Source: Bacillota bacterium (GTDB taxonomy: Bacteria; Bacillota; UBA4882; UBA8346). From it: a stretch of 64,000 nt of DNA. The position numbers and the translations under genes are program-made. Of the stretch, positions 24,883 to 33,729 are shown piece after piece; the stretch's first letter is position 1; each line of letters starts with the position of its first letter. The stretch lies in contig JAEVYU010000003.1 of assembly GCA_023392595.1 (NCBI GenBank), positions 1 to 64,000 on the forward strand. The letters run 5' to 3'. The notes beneath the pieces were generated by a model. It searched no databases and had not been told where the DNA came from. It saw only the letters and a list, made by a program, of their open reading frames with translations.

Positions 24883-27029
24883 AATTCCCGCTCCTTTTCC
24901 GCTTCAAATTTTTTTATAAAATCCATAATATCTTCTGCAGTTTTAGCCCGGTCCAGAACCTGAAAAAATTCCGGAAGCTCAAAGAGGGACACTAAATCCT
25001 TTAGTGCAACCAAATGGGATGAAGAATCAACCGTGGCTAGCATAAAAACATATTTAACCGGATCATTCTCTTCATTTCCAAAACAAACCGGCGTCTTTAA
25101 ACGTATGAAAGAGATGGCCGTATCAAATACTCCATATTTTTTCCCAGCATGCGGAATTGCCACTCCCTTTGTAAGCACAATATACGGACCTGAATCCATT
25201 ACATTTTGGATGGCTGCTTCAATATATGTCTTGGCAACCACCCCGTCTCGATAGAGAATTTCTCCCCCTGCTTCCACAGCTGCTTTCCAATCCTTTACCT
25301 CAACATCGAGTTGAATATATTTTTCCTTAAGCACATCTCTCAACATTCTTTGTACTATCTCCTTTAGCTGCGCGTTTTTTTGAAACTTCTTATAATGATT
25401 CAATAAATCTTCTAACCGGCTTGCGATTTGTGATTCTTCACAGGCGCTATATTCTTTTAGCAAAAAATTGACACCCTCGATAAGCTTAAATTTTTCACTG
25501 TTTTCACCCTCGTTATCGCCTGCTTCCAAAGTTTGAACACGACTGACAAATCCCAACTTGATTACCATCTGATTAATGTTTTCAATATCGGCTTTCTGAA
25601 TAATGGGGCTTACCAACACAAAAGGCAAATCCGTCTTTAATGGGACAGTCGAAATAATTAAATCAAAATTTTGGGACTTCTGCGTTTTTGCCAGTTGATG
25701 AGCGGCAAGCACACATTTTATATCAAAATTAAAATACTGTTTTAATTTTTCAACGACCAGTTGCGCTGTACCATGTCCCGTATTGCAAAGAACCGCCACC
25801 GCAAGTTTCCGTGTTTTAATTGTCTGACATGTACTTTCCATAGCACTTGCAAAATAGATTAATAAATAGGAAAGCTCATCATCGGAAATCGTTCTACCAA
25901 TAAATTTTTCCAGAGGACCGCTGCTTTTTTGGATTGCTTCAAAGAGAGAAGGATTTTCTTTCAATAGTTTTCTTTTAAGGGAATTCGCCATGACAATGCG
26001 ATTTTTTATTGAAAATATTACCGAAGAAAGATAATTGACAAGTCGGTTGTAAAATGTTTCATTATAACGAAAATTAAAGTTTAGTATCTTACCCACATTC
26101 AAAATTAATTGTTCGGCAATGATTTGAATGTATGGAAGTTTGGTATCTTCATACTCCCCTACGGGGTGTGAAAACTCTCCATAGATATGTCGTGTGAAAT
26201 AACCAACAGTATCTTGAGATAGTTCAATTTGAAATTGTTGATTGATCTGACTTACAATATACTGTGCCACTGCGTATTCCAATTGGTAGGTAGACACAGC
26301 ACCGTCTTCCTCGTCTAAACTTAAAGGATGATGTTTGTCCCTGGTAATTGAGAGTGCAATTTGGATTGTCAACTCTTTAAACGCTTCATCCGAAAGAATA
26401 AAATTGTATTTTTCTTCGGCTGTGAGTATAATCTCTTTTATTGTTGATATATCAATATCTTGAAATATTTGTTGATATAAGTCGGATGGCTCAAAATACT
26501 CGAAATCCCTTTTATCAATATGAATAGGATCATTAATCAGTTTGGATAATAATTCACGTGTTTTTTCCTCACTTTCTTCTAAACGGATACCTTTACTTTT
26601 TTTAAACGAAATATTGATTTGATTTTCTTGACACCATTGTTTAATGCGAATGATATCGGAATTAATGGTTCCTCTGCTCACAAATAGCTGATTGGCCAAA
26701 TTGTCGATTGTAATATACGAATCAGTGCAAATGAGCCGGGTAACAATAATGAATACTCTTTCCTCCGCAGAAAGTTTATAGCGATAATAATCATCAATAT
26801 CTTGTTGCCCGATACTCAATTTATCATTTTCATCCCCACAAAAGGAAACAGTCTCCTTGCTGATAGCAATACATAATTTACCATTTCTTTTTTTGGCATA
26901 ATCATTGATTTCATCAATATCATTTCGAATCGTTTTTGTACTGACATAAAAATCGTTGGCAAGTTCATTGAGATTTACACTGTTAGTTTGAATAATTTTA
27001 TCCAATAAAAGCTTTTGTCTTAATTTCAT
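24879..27029 (-). CDS. PRD-containing transcriptional activator with EIIB-like and EIIA domains (BglG/MtlR type)
   Basis: A 716-residue PTS-controlled regulator. In order it has an N-terminal helix-turn-helix (about 1-60), a second Mga-type helix-turn-helix (about 85-150), two PRDs (about 190-400), an EIIB-like domain with Cys in VLCNTGHGTAQLVVEKL (about 405-495) and a C-terminal type-2 EIIA domain (about 570-715) with active His in TKGVAIPHAG. It probably activates the operon in response to phosphorylation, while the EIIA domain may also serve transport. AGAGGG lies six bases before the second ATG, which I prefer over the ATG that touches it. It is the first gene of a seven-gene operon. Confidence 0.9.
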   Translation of the reverse strand: MKLRQKLLLDKIIQTNSVNLNELANDFYVSTKTIRNDIDEINDYAKKRNGKLCIAISKETVSFCGDENDKLSIGQQDIDDYYRYKLSAEERVFIIVTRLICTDSYITIDNLANQLFVSRGTINSDIIRIKQWCQENQINISFKKSKGIRLEESEEKTRELLSKLINDPIHIDKRDFEYFEPSDLYQQIFQDIDISTIKEIILTAEEKYNFILSDEAFKELTIQIALSITRDKHHPLSLDEEDGAVSTYQLEYAVAQYIVSQINQQFQIELSQDTVGYFTRHIYGEFSHPVGEYEDTKLPYIQIIAEQLILNVGKILNFNFRYNETFYNRLVNYLSSVIFSIKNRIVMANSLKRKLLKENPSLFEAIQKSSGPLEKFIGRTISDDELSYLLIYFASAMESTCQTIKTRKLAVAVLCNTGHGTAQLVVEKLKQYFNFDIKCVLAAHQLAKTQKSQNFDLIISTVPLKTDLPFVLVSPIIQKADIENINQMVIKLGFVSRVQTLEAGDNEGENSEKFKLIEGVNFLLKEYSACEESQIASRLEDLLNHYKKFQKNAQLKEIVQRMLRDVLKEKYIQLDVEVKDWKAAVEAGGEILYRDGVVAKTYIEAAIQNVMDSGPYIVLTKGVAIPHAGKKYGVFDTAISFIRLKTPVCFGNEENDPVKYVFMLATVDSSSHLVALKDLVSLFELPEFFQVLDRAKTAEDIMDFIKKFEAEKEREL

Positions 27030-27514
27030 TGTCATCCCTCTGATTTTTATTATACTTATTACTTTGTTAATATAAAGTTCAATAATTTTCTATTGCTTTT
27101 TCATTTTTTGTACTTATACTTTATCATTCCTTTGTTTATGATATAAAACGAATAAATAGTAATTTTGTCGGATTTTTGTATTTTGAGGTATGAAATAAAA
27201 GTTTAGCAGATACAGAGGCTATCCTGAGTCCGGATGAGATAAGACTTCCTGGTTGCATGCGAAGAAAAATATTCCAATACGAAATTCTTTTTATATCAGA
27301 GTATAGGGTTTGGGTGATTAATCATATGATGAAACTAAAAAAGACTGTCCCAAAAGTAATTGAATCGATAAAGAAATACAATACTATGAAGCTTATATTG
27401 TACTCCCAATTGATTCTAAAGTACTTTTTAGACAGCCCCGGTAATAAATTTAAATTTAGTCTTTCCCAGTAACTATTGATGTTTTAAACACCAAACATAT
27501 TTATCGATTCTTTT
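27030..27514. other. Intergenic region between murA and the PTS operon
   Basis: About 485 A/T-rich bases without a convincing gene. A TATAAT box on the minus strand (27049-27054) may be the PTS operon -10, but no well-spaced -35 is seen. The centre holds the second MITE-like copy (27343-27438). This region marks where the dcw cluster ends and unrelated genes begin. Confidence 0.5.
27343..27438. mobile_element. MITE-like inverted-repeat element, copy 2
   Basis: A 96-bp element with ends GACTGTCCCAAAAGT and, in reverse, GGGCTGTCTAAAAAGT. It aligns along most of its length with copy 1 at 1767-1880 read on the minus strand: ATCGATA, AGAAATACAATA, TGAAGCTT, TATATTGTA and ATTGATT appear in the same order. 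Copy 2 is shorter and its internal palindrome is more decayed. No coding capacity. Confidence 0.7.
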
Positions 27515-28816
27515 TTATCCGATTCTCCTAATTTCCGCCCCAAGAGCGGATAATTTGGCCTCTATATTTTCATATCCCCGATCCAAGTATTGAAGGCCCT
27601 CGAGGTTTGTTTTTCCTTCCGCCGCCAGTCCCGCAATGACCAGAGCAGCTCCAGCCCGTAAATCGGGAGCATAAACCACAGCGCCACTTAAAGCATGCGT
27701 CCCTTTAACAATCGCACTCCGGCTTTCAACCCGGATCGAGGCGCCCATCCGGATCAATTCATCAACATAACTGAAACGTCCCCCGAAAACATTTTCCGTG
27801 ATCACGCTGGTTCCTTCGGCAATCGATAATAATGCCGTAATCTGCGGTTGCAAATCAGTTGGAAAACCAGGATACGGTAATACGGTTACATCAACTGCGC
27901 TTAATTCTTGCTCAGTGCGAACCCTGATTTGTTCTTCACCCGTTTCCACCGTAACTCCAATCTCACGTAATTTAGAAGTCAAGGCTTCTAAATGTTCGGG
28001 AATCACATCTTCAACGGTTACATCGCCACCGGTAATTGCTGCAGCGATCATAAACGTACCGGCTTCAATCCGGTCCGGTATGACCATATAATCGATTTCC
28101 CGATCGTTTAATTGGTTTACTCCCTCAATACGAATGGTATCCGTACCGGCTCCCCGGATTTTAGCGCCCAACCGGTTATAGAAATTTTGTTCCTCGATAA
28201 TTTCAGGTTCTTTAGCGGCATTCCGAATAATTGTAGTTCCTTCGGCAAGTATTGCCGCAGCCATAATATTTTCGGTTGCGCCCACACTCGGAAAATCAAG
28301 ATGGATTTCTGTGCCTTTCAATCTTTTAGATTGAATGTAAACATAGCCGTGTTCTTCAATGACTTCTGCTCCTAAAGCCCTGAAGCCTTTTAAATGCAAA
28401 TCTATCGGACGGGAACCAATATTGCACCCACCTGGTTGAAACAATTTAACCCGTCCGGTACGGGTAAGGAGCGGTCCCATAACTTGAACCGATGCCCTCA
28501 TCTCACGTACCAATTCATCAGGAGCTGAATATCCCAGTCCCTGATTGGAATGTATCAATAATGTCGTTTGGTCTTCCCAATTTACATCAACTCCCAGTGC
28601 TCGCAAAACCCCAATCATAATTTCTACATCTTTAATTCTTGGAACATTCCGGATAATACACCGATTATTCGTTAATAGCGAGGCTGCCATAAGTTTAAGA
28701 ACGGCGTTTTTCGCACCGCTTGCTTTCACCGAACCGTATAAACTGTTTCCCCCTATAATTTCCAACCGTTCAGCAGTTTTAGTGCCCGACGACACAACTG
28801 TTCCTAAATCCATCAT
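27515..28816 (-). CDS. murA: UDP-N-acetylglucosamine 1-carboxyvinyltransferase
   Basis: First committed step of peptidoglycan synthesis, transferring enolpyruvate to UDP-GlcNAc. The 433-residue protein has the fosfomycin-target Cys in QPGGCNIGSRPIDLHLKGF, the N-terminal GSVKASGAKNAVLKLMAASL, and VIPDRIEAGTFMIAAA. GGAGG lies nine bases before the ATG. It is the last gene of the dcw-type cluster, 93 bases after murG, a position usually taken by murC/murB in other Bacillota. Confidence 0.97.
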   Translation of the reverse strand: MMDLGTVVSSGTKTAERLEIIGGNSLYGSVKASGAKNAVLKLMAASLLTNNRCIIRNVPRIKDVEIMIGVLRALGVDVNWEDQTTLLIHSNQGLGYSAPDELVREMRASVQVMGPLLTRTGRVKLFQPGGCNIGSRPIDLHLKGFRALGAEVIEEHGYVYIQSKRLKGTEIHLDFPSVGATENIMAAAILAEGTTIIRNAAKEPEIIEEQNFYNRLGAKIRGAGTDTIRIEGVNQLNDREIDYMVIPDRIEAGTFMIAAAITGGDVTVEDVIPEHLEALTSKLREIGVTVETGEEQIRVRTEQELSAVDVTVLPYPGFPTDLQPQITALLSIAEGTSVITENVFGGRFSYVDELIRMGASIRVESRSAIVKGTHALSGAVVYAPDLRAGAALVIAGLAAEGKTNLEGLQYLDRGYENIEAKLSALGAEIRRIG

Positions 28817-28909
28817 CTAATGCAGCCTCCTAATATTTATAGACCATAGCCATCTTATTCCACGGTGGTCTATGGTGTGATATCCGTACAAAACAAAATG
28901 CTTGTCCCC

Positions 28910-30022
28910 TCAGGATGTCATCCGATATAATTCATCAACAATCGTCTGTACCGCTTTGGGGCGACTCAAATCCATACTTGCTTTAGACATTTTTTGCCGT
29001 AATTTCTCATCCTGTAAAAGACGATCCAGACTGCTCAACAAATACCTGGGAGTCAACTCTCCCTCTAAGATAACTTCAGCGGCTCCATGGTTTTCTAAAA
29101 CACGGGCATTGAATTCTTGATGGTTATTCGTAGCATAAGGATAGGGTACCAATATAGCCGGAATGCCGAAACAAGTAATTTCAGCCAATGAAATGGCTCC
29201 TGCCCTTGCCAATACGATATCGGATACTTTATAAGCATTCGCGATTTTATAAAAATAGGCCACCAATTTTAGTCGACTCTGTTGCTCTTTGGATAATTTC
29301 ATCGATCGAACAGTTTCATTTATATTATCGTACTCTTTGGTCCCGGTCATCAGTATTATTTGTAATTTTGGAAAATTTTCTAACAAATTTTTGATATTTG
29401 GCAAGATGGCTTGATTAATCTGGCGAGCGCTCTGACTGCCGCCAAATACCAATAAATTGATACAGTCCGGGCTAATGCCAAGCTCTTTCTCAGCAGCATC
29501 TCTACTGACTTTAACGAATTCTTCAGTCCGGATTGGATTTCCGGAAGCAGAGATTTTAGATGCCGGAAAAAATTTGGCTGCCTCCCAATAAGCCAGAAAA
29601 ATATGATTTACAAAACGTCCCAAAATTCGATTGGTTAAGCCGGGAAATGCGTTTTGCTCTTGAATAGCGGTAGGAACTCCCTGTAAATGAGCGGCAAGCA
29701 CCATCGGACCACAAACATAGCCCCCGGTCCCAACCACCAAATCCGGTTTATACTGCCGGACGATCTTGAAAGTCTCTGCCATTCCTTTGGCTGCCAGCCA
29801 TAATGCCGTGAATACCTTTGGACTCACTTTCCTTGGAATTCCCGATAAATTTATCGTTACCAGCCGAAAACCTTCTTTAGGAATAATATCGGATTCAAGT
29901 CCTTTTTTGCCGCCTACAAATAATATTTCCGTTTTGGGATCGCGCCGCAAAAATTCTTTGGCAATCGTTACTGCCGGGTAAATATGTCCTCCGGTGCCTC
30001 CACCAGCTAATATCACGCGCAT
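28910..30022 (-). CDS. murG: UDP-GlcNAc--undecaprenyl-PP-MurNAc-pentapeptide GlcNAc transferase
   Basis: Makes lipid II from lipid I at the inner face of the membrane. The 370-residue GT-B enzyme shows the glycine-rich loop AGGGTGGHIYPAVTIA at the N-terminus, a second one in LVFGGSQSARQIN, and the UDP-binding region AGAISLAEITCFGIPAILVPYPYA ending with NHQEFNA. It lies 156 bases after ftsW and before murA in the cell-wall cluster. Confidence 0.97.
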   Translation of the reverse strand: MRVILAGGGTGGHIYPAVTIAKEFLRRDPKTEILFVGGKKGLESDIIPKEGFRLVTINLSGIPRKVSPKVFTALWLAAKGMAETFKIVRQYKPDLVVGTGGYVCGPMVLAAHLQGVPTAIQEQNAFPGLTNRILGRFVNHIFLAYWEAAKFFPASKISASGNPIRTEEFVKVSRDAAEKELGISPDCINLLVFGGSQSARQINQAILPNIKNLLENFPKLQIILMTGTKEYDNINETVRSMKLSKEQQSRLKLVAYFYKIANAYKVSDIVLARAGAISLAEITCFGIPAILVPYPYATNNHQEFNARVLENHGAAEVILEGELTPRYLLSSLDRLLQDEKLRQKMSKASMDLSRPKAVQTIVDELYRMTS

Positions 30023-30178
30023 AAGACTAACCTCGTTTCCTTATTAAAGAATACAGAATACCGGGGCCGGAATCCAGAAGAAGTTCTTTCCAAATTTATT
30101 CGTAAACAGAGATTTTTACTTCCTGGCACTTCTTTCTCCTGACTATTGTCTTCCGGCTTCTAAATTCTGCCGTAAAAT

Positions 30179-31291
30179 TCAAGGGGTTGTATTCCTGGAA
30201 ATGTTAAGTAAAATTCCCACACTAAACAGACTTACCAGTAGCGATGACCCCCCATAACTTAAGAATGGCAATGTAATTCCGGTTACCGGAATCGATGAAG
30301 TCACGACCCCGATATTTAAAATAGCCTGAAACACCAACCATGAAGTAATACCTGTGGCCAACAGCCTTCCATATGGGTCCTGACAGGAAATGGCGATTTT
30401 ATAACCACGCCAGGCCAAAAAGAAGAATAAAACCAACACTGTTAAGGTTCCAATCAGGCCCAATTCTTCACCCAGGATTGAAAATATATAATCAGTATGG
30501 GCTTCCGGTAAATAATGAAACTTTTGCCGGCTCATTCCAAGACCCAAACCAAAGGGCCCTCCTGAGCCCAACGCGTACAATGACTGAATAATTTGCCACC
30601 CATCTCCCCGAGGATCCTTCCAAGGATTAACAAAAGCAATCAACCGTTTCAAACGGTAATCCGCATTCACAGCCATTACGATGCCTATACCCAAGCCGAC
30701 AAAACCCAAAAAACTCATATAGGAAAAAGGGACACCCCCGGCAAAAAGCATCATCATGAAGGTTGCAAAGATAACTATCGTAGTTCCTAAGTCTGGTTCC
30801 TTCATGATTAACATGCATACTATCGAAACGCAAATCAAAGGAATAAACATCCCGATTATGAAGTTATTTACCCCTTTTTTTATCTCGGCCAGGTAATGAG
30901 CCATAAACATAATTACCGCTAATTTAGCAAATTCGGAAGGCTGAGGCTCAAATAACCCTAAATCAATCCAGCGATGTGAGCCTTTCTTGGCTTCAAACAG
31001 TAGTACCACAATCAGTAAGATCAGTGAAACAATGGACACTGGTACCGTAAAACGTTTTAAATATTGATACGGAAATTTCATCATAAAAAACATAAGACCA
31101 ATACCGATAACCGCAAAAATCAACTGGCGCAACCCATAATGAAAAACACTGGTCCCGCCGGTATCCGACAATGATTCCGGCGCACTGGCACTGGTTACCA
31201 TAATCAAGCCAAGCACCAATAAAGCCATAATAACGGTAAATAGAAACAAATCAGATGGATTGCGCTTCAAGAGCGGAGCCTCCATATTCAA
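30179..31291 (-). CDS. ftsW: SEDS family peptidoglycan glycosyltransferase (FtsW/SpoVE)
   Basis: A 370-residue polytopic (about ten-span) lipid II polymerase. SEDS signatures include HRWIDLGLFEPQPSEFAKLA, MKEPDLGTTIVIFATF, the large extracytoplasmic loop with LYALGSGGPFGLGLGMSRQK and LPEAHTDYIFSILGEELG, and the C-terminal PVTGITLPFLSYGGSSL. Position between mraY and murG identifies it as the divisome SEDS protein; a sporulation role like SpoVE cannot be excluded. Confidence 0.95.
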   Translation of the reverse strand: MNMEAPLLKRNPSDLFLFTVIMALLVLGLIMVTSASAPESLSDTGGTSVFHYGLRQLIFAVIGIGLMFFMMKFPYQYLKRFTVPVSIVSLILLIVVLLFEAKKGSHRWIDLGLFEPQPSEFAKLAVIMFMAHYLAEIKKGVNNFIIGMFIPLICVSIVCMLIMKEPDLGTTIVIFATFMMMLFAGGVPFSYMSFLGFVGLGIGIVMAVNADYRLKRLIAFVNPWKDPRGDGWQIIQSLYALGSGGPFGLGLGMSRQKFHYLPEAHTDYIFSILGEELGLIGTLTVLVLFFFLAWRGYKIAISCQDPYGRLLATGITSWLVFQAILNIGVVTSSIPVTGITLPFLSYGGSSLLVSLFSVGILLNISRNTTP

Positions 31292-31363
31292 GATTCCAAA
31301 GGACTAATAACTTCAATGTTTTAATATTTGGAATTTAAAATCAACATGTTTTCGCTATACTTA

Positions 31364-32347
31364 TTAACGGATCAAATAGCCAAGAATACCGATAATTCCC
31401 AAAACGATACCAATAATCCAAAACCGGATCATAATTTTCGGCTCCACCATACCACCTAGTTCAAAATGGTGATGGATGGGACTCATCCGAAAAACCCTTT
31501 TCCCGGTGGTCTTATATGAAGTCACTTGAATAATGACTGAGAGATTTTCCGCTACAAAAATTCCACCAATAATCACAAAAAAAAGACTCATTTGACTAAA
31601 TAGGGATATACCAGCCAAGCCTGCCCCAAGCGCCAGAGAACCCGTATCTCCCATAAAAACCTGGGCTGGTGGACCATTAAACCAAACAAAACCGATGCAA
31701 GCTCCCGCCAGTGCGAATGCAAAAATCGCCAAGTCCGGATGATGCTGAAACAATGTCAAAGCCCCCAAAAACAAGGCGGCAATTGCAGTAGTTCCCCCGG
31801 CCAGTCCATCGAGGCCGTCGGTTAAATTTACGGCATTTGAAAAAGCAACGATTACAAAGACAGCGTACAAAAAAAAGACGGGGTTACCAAATCCCCCTGC
31901 CGGGAAAGTCAATTGTAAATCGGCAAATGGTACTAACTGTGAAGTTGGAAACTGGTTGCGAATCATAAAAAATACTGCCAAACCCGCAAAAAGGATTTGA
32001 GCGAACAATTTTTGTCTTGCGGTAAGGCCAAGTGATTTTTTGGTGATGATAATGATCAAATCATCCACCAACCCAATCAAGCCAAAACTCAACGTCAAAA
32101 AAGTAAGCCATTGAACAATCGGGGAATAAGCTTTGACGAACAACAATCCCACCACAAGGGAAAGCAAAATTAAAATCCCACCCATTGTAGGGGTGCCGGC
32201 CTTTTTCAAATGGCTTTGGGGTCCATCCGTCCGGATACTCTGACCGAATTTCAACCGGTGTAATAGTTTAATCGTAATCGGTCCTAAGGCCAATGAAACT
32301 AAAAATGCGACGAAAGCTGCGAAAATAAGTTTGAGTAAAAGTGTCAT
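31364..32347 (-). CDS. mraY: Phospho-N-acetylmuramoyl-pentapeptide transferase
   Basis: Makes lipid I from UDP-MurNAc-pentapeptide and undecaprenyl phosphate. The 327-residue, ten-span membrane enzyme has the catalytic DDL region FGLIGLVDDLIIIITKK, NAVNLTDGLDGLAGG, FMGDTGSLALG and the HHH-type motif in RMSPIHHHFELGG. Its ATG overlaps the murF stop by four bases. The next gene is ftsW, only 72 bases away, so murD, which normally sits between them, is missing. Confidence 0.97.
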   Translation of the reverse strand: MTLLLKLIFAAFVAFLVSLALGPITIKLLHRLKFGQSIRTDGPQSHLKKAGTPTMGGILILLSLVVGLLFVKAYSPIVQWLTFLTLSFGLIGLVDDLIIIITKKSLGLTARQKLFAQILFAGLAVFFMIRNQFPTSQLVPFADLQLTFPAGGFGNPVFFLYAVFVIVAFSNAVNLTDGLDGLAGGTTAIAALFLGALTLFQHHPDLAIFAFALAGACIGFVWFNGPPAQVFMGDTGSLALGAGLAGISLFSQMSLFFVIIGGIFVAENLSVIIQVTSYKTTGKRVFRMSPIHHHFELGGMVEPKIMIRFWIIGIVLGIIGILGYLIR

Positions 32348-33729
32348 GAAATATGGACCTCCTCCGTGGATAAGGCGTAGACAACCTCTTCCATTTTCAT
32401 CCCACGGGAACCTTTCACCAAGATAAAATCTCCCGGTTTAATATACGCCTTAAGTTTCTCAATTAAAGCTTGTTTATCTGAAAAAAATTCTCCATGACCT
32501 TTGACAAAATCATTCATCCCTTCAGCATACTTTTCGGCTAACACCCCAAAAGCAAAGAGATGATCAATTTTTTTCAAGGCGGCATAAGAGCCGATCTCGT
32601 AGTGAATTTGTGCAGCGCTTGGCCCTAATTCCAACATATCGGCCAAGACAGCGATTTTTCGTTCGCCGGATTGACTTGAATGTAAAACTTCGATAGCGGC
32701 TTTAACAGAAGAGGGACTGGCATTATAAGTATCGTCAATAATTCGATAACCATTTTTTTCAATAATGTTTAAACGTTTGCCGCTAAGATTAGGTTCAGCC
32801 AAACCTTTTTGGATGCTTTCCTTGGGAATTCCCAATTCGATTGCTGCAGCAACAGCTGCAATTGCATTCATGATATTATGACCGCCCGGTATCGGCAACG
32901 CAATGTCTAGACTTCCATTTTCAAAAACAGCTTTAAATCGAGAACCCGAATCAGTCGTTTCAATCATTACAGCCCGATAATCCAGGTCAGGACCATCCAT
33001 ACCGTAAAAAACCTTCCTGGCGCGCGTGCAATTTTCCATTTTACGCACCAAGGCATCATCCCCATTTAAAATCGCCAAACCACTTTGGGGTAAAGCTTCG
33101 ATTAACTCCGACTTCGCTTTAGCGATATTCTCCTGACTTTGCAAGAGTTCCAAATGAGTTAAGCCCACATTGGTAACCAGTCCAATCGTAGGTTGGGCAA
33201 TTCCGGCCAGGTTTTTAATTTGCCCAAGACCCCTCATACCCATTTCAACAACGACGGCCTCAGTTTGGGAATTTATTTTTAAAAGCGTGAAGGGCAAACC
33301 GATTTCATTATTATAATTAGCCTCAGTTTTCACGATCTTGAATTCTCTAGCGATAATTGAGGCAATTAAATCCTTGGTTGTCGTTTTTCCATTACTACCT
33401 GTTATCGCCAGTAATGGCGTATTAAAGCGGCTCCGGTGAAAACGGGCAATATCTCCTAGCGCTTTCAGGGTATCTTTTACCTGGATAACCGTCACTCCTT
33501 CAAACACTGGTCCATCATCCATCACAATCAAGGCAGCAGCCCCCAACTGAGTCGCTGCACCCAAAAAATCATGGCCGTCAAAACGTTCTCCCTTTATAGC
33601 AATAAATATGTTCCCAGGATTGATTTGGCGTGAGTCGGTGCTCACTCCGGTAAAACTATGGTAGGAGCCGCGTTGGGTCAAAATTCCTCCTGTAGCTGCC
33701 ATAAGCTCATCCAAAGTAAACTCAACCAT
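32344..33729 (-). CDS. murF: UDP-MurNAc-tripeptide--D-Ala-D-Ala ligase
   Basis: Adds D-Ala-D-Ala to the UDP-MurNAc tripeptide. The 461-residue Mur ligase has ATP-loop LLAITGSNGKTTTKDLIAS, the central EANYNNEIGLPFTLL, and the C-terminal DDTYNASPSSVKAA. The start at 33729 has AAGGAGA about eight bases upstream and overlaps the murE stop by eight bases; the longer upstream frame runs into murE and is rejected. Confidence 0.96.
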   Translation of the reverse strand: MVEFTLDELMAATGGILTQRGSYHSFTGVSTDSRQINPGNIFIAIKGERFDGHDFLGAATQLGAAALIVMDDGPVFEGVTVIQVKDTLKALGDIARFHRSRFNTPLLAITGSNGKTTTKDLIASIIAREFKIVKTEANYNNEIGLPFTLLKINSQTEAVVVEMGMRGLGQIKNLAGIAQPTIGLVTNVGLTHLELLQSQENIAKAKSELIEALPQSGLAILNGDDALVRKMENCTRARKVFYGMDGPDLDYRAVMIETTDSGSRFKAVFENGSLDIALPIPGGHNIMNAIAAVAAAIELGIPKESIQKGLAEPNLSGKRLNIIEKNGYRIIDDTYNASPSSVKAAIEVLHSSQSGERKIAVLADMLELGPSAAQIHYEIGSYAALKKIDHLFAFGVLAEKYAEGMNDFVKGHGEFFSDKQALIEKLKAYIKPGDFILVKGSRGMKMEEVVYALSTEEVHIS

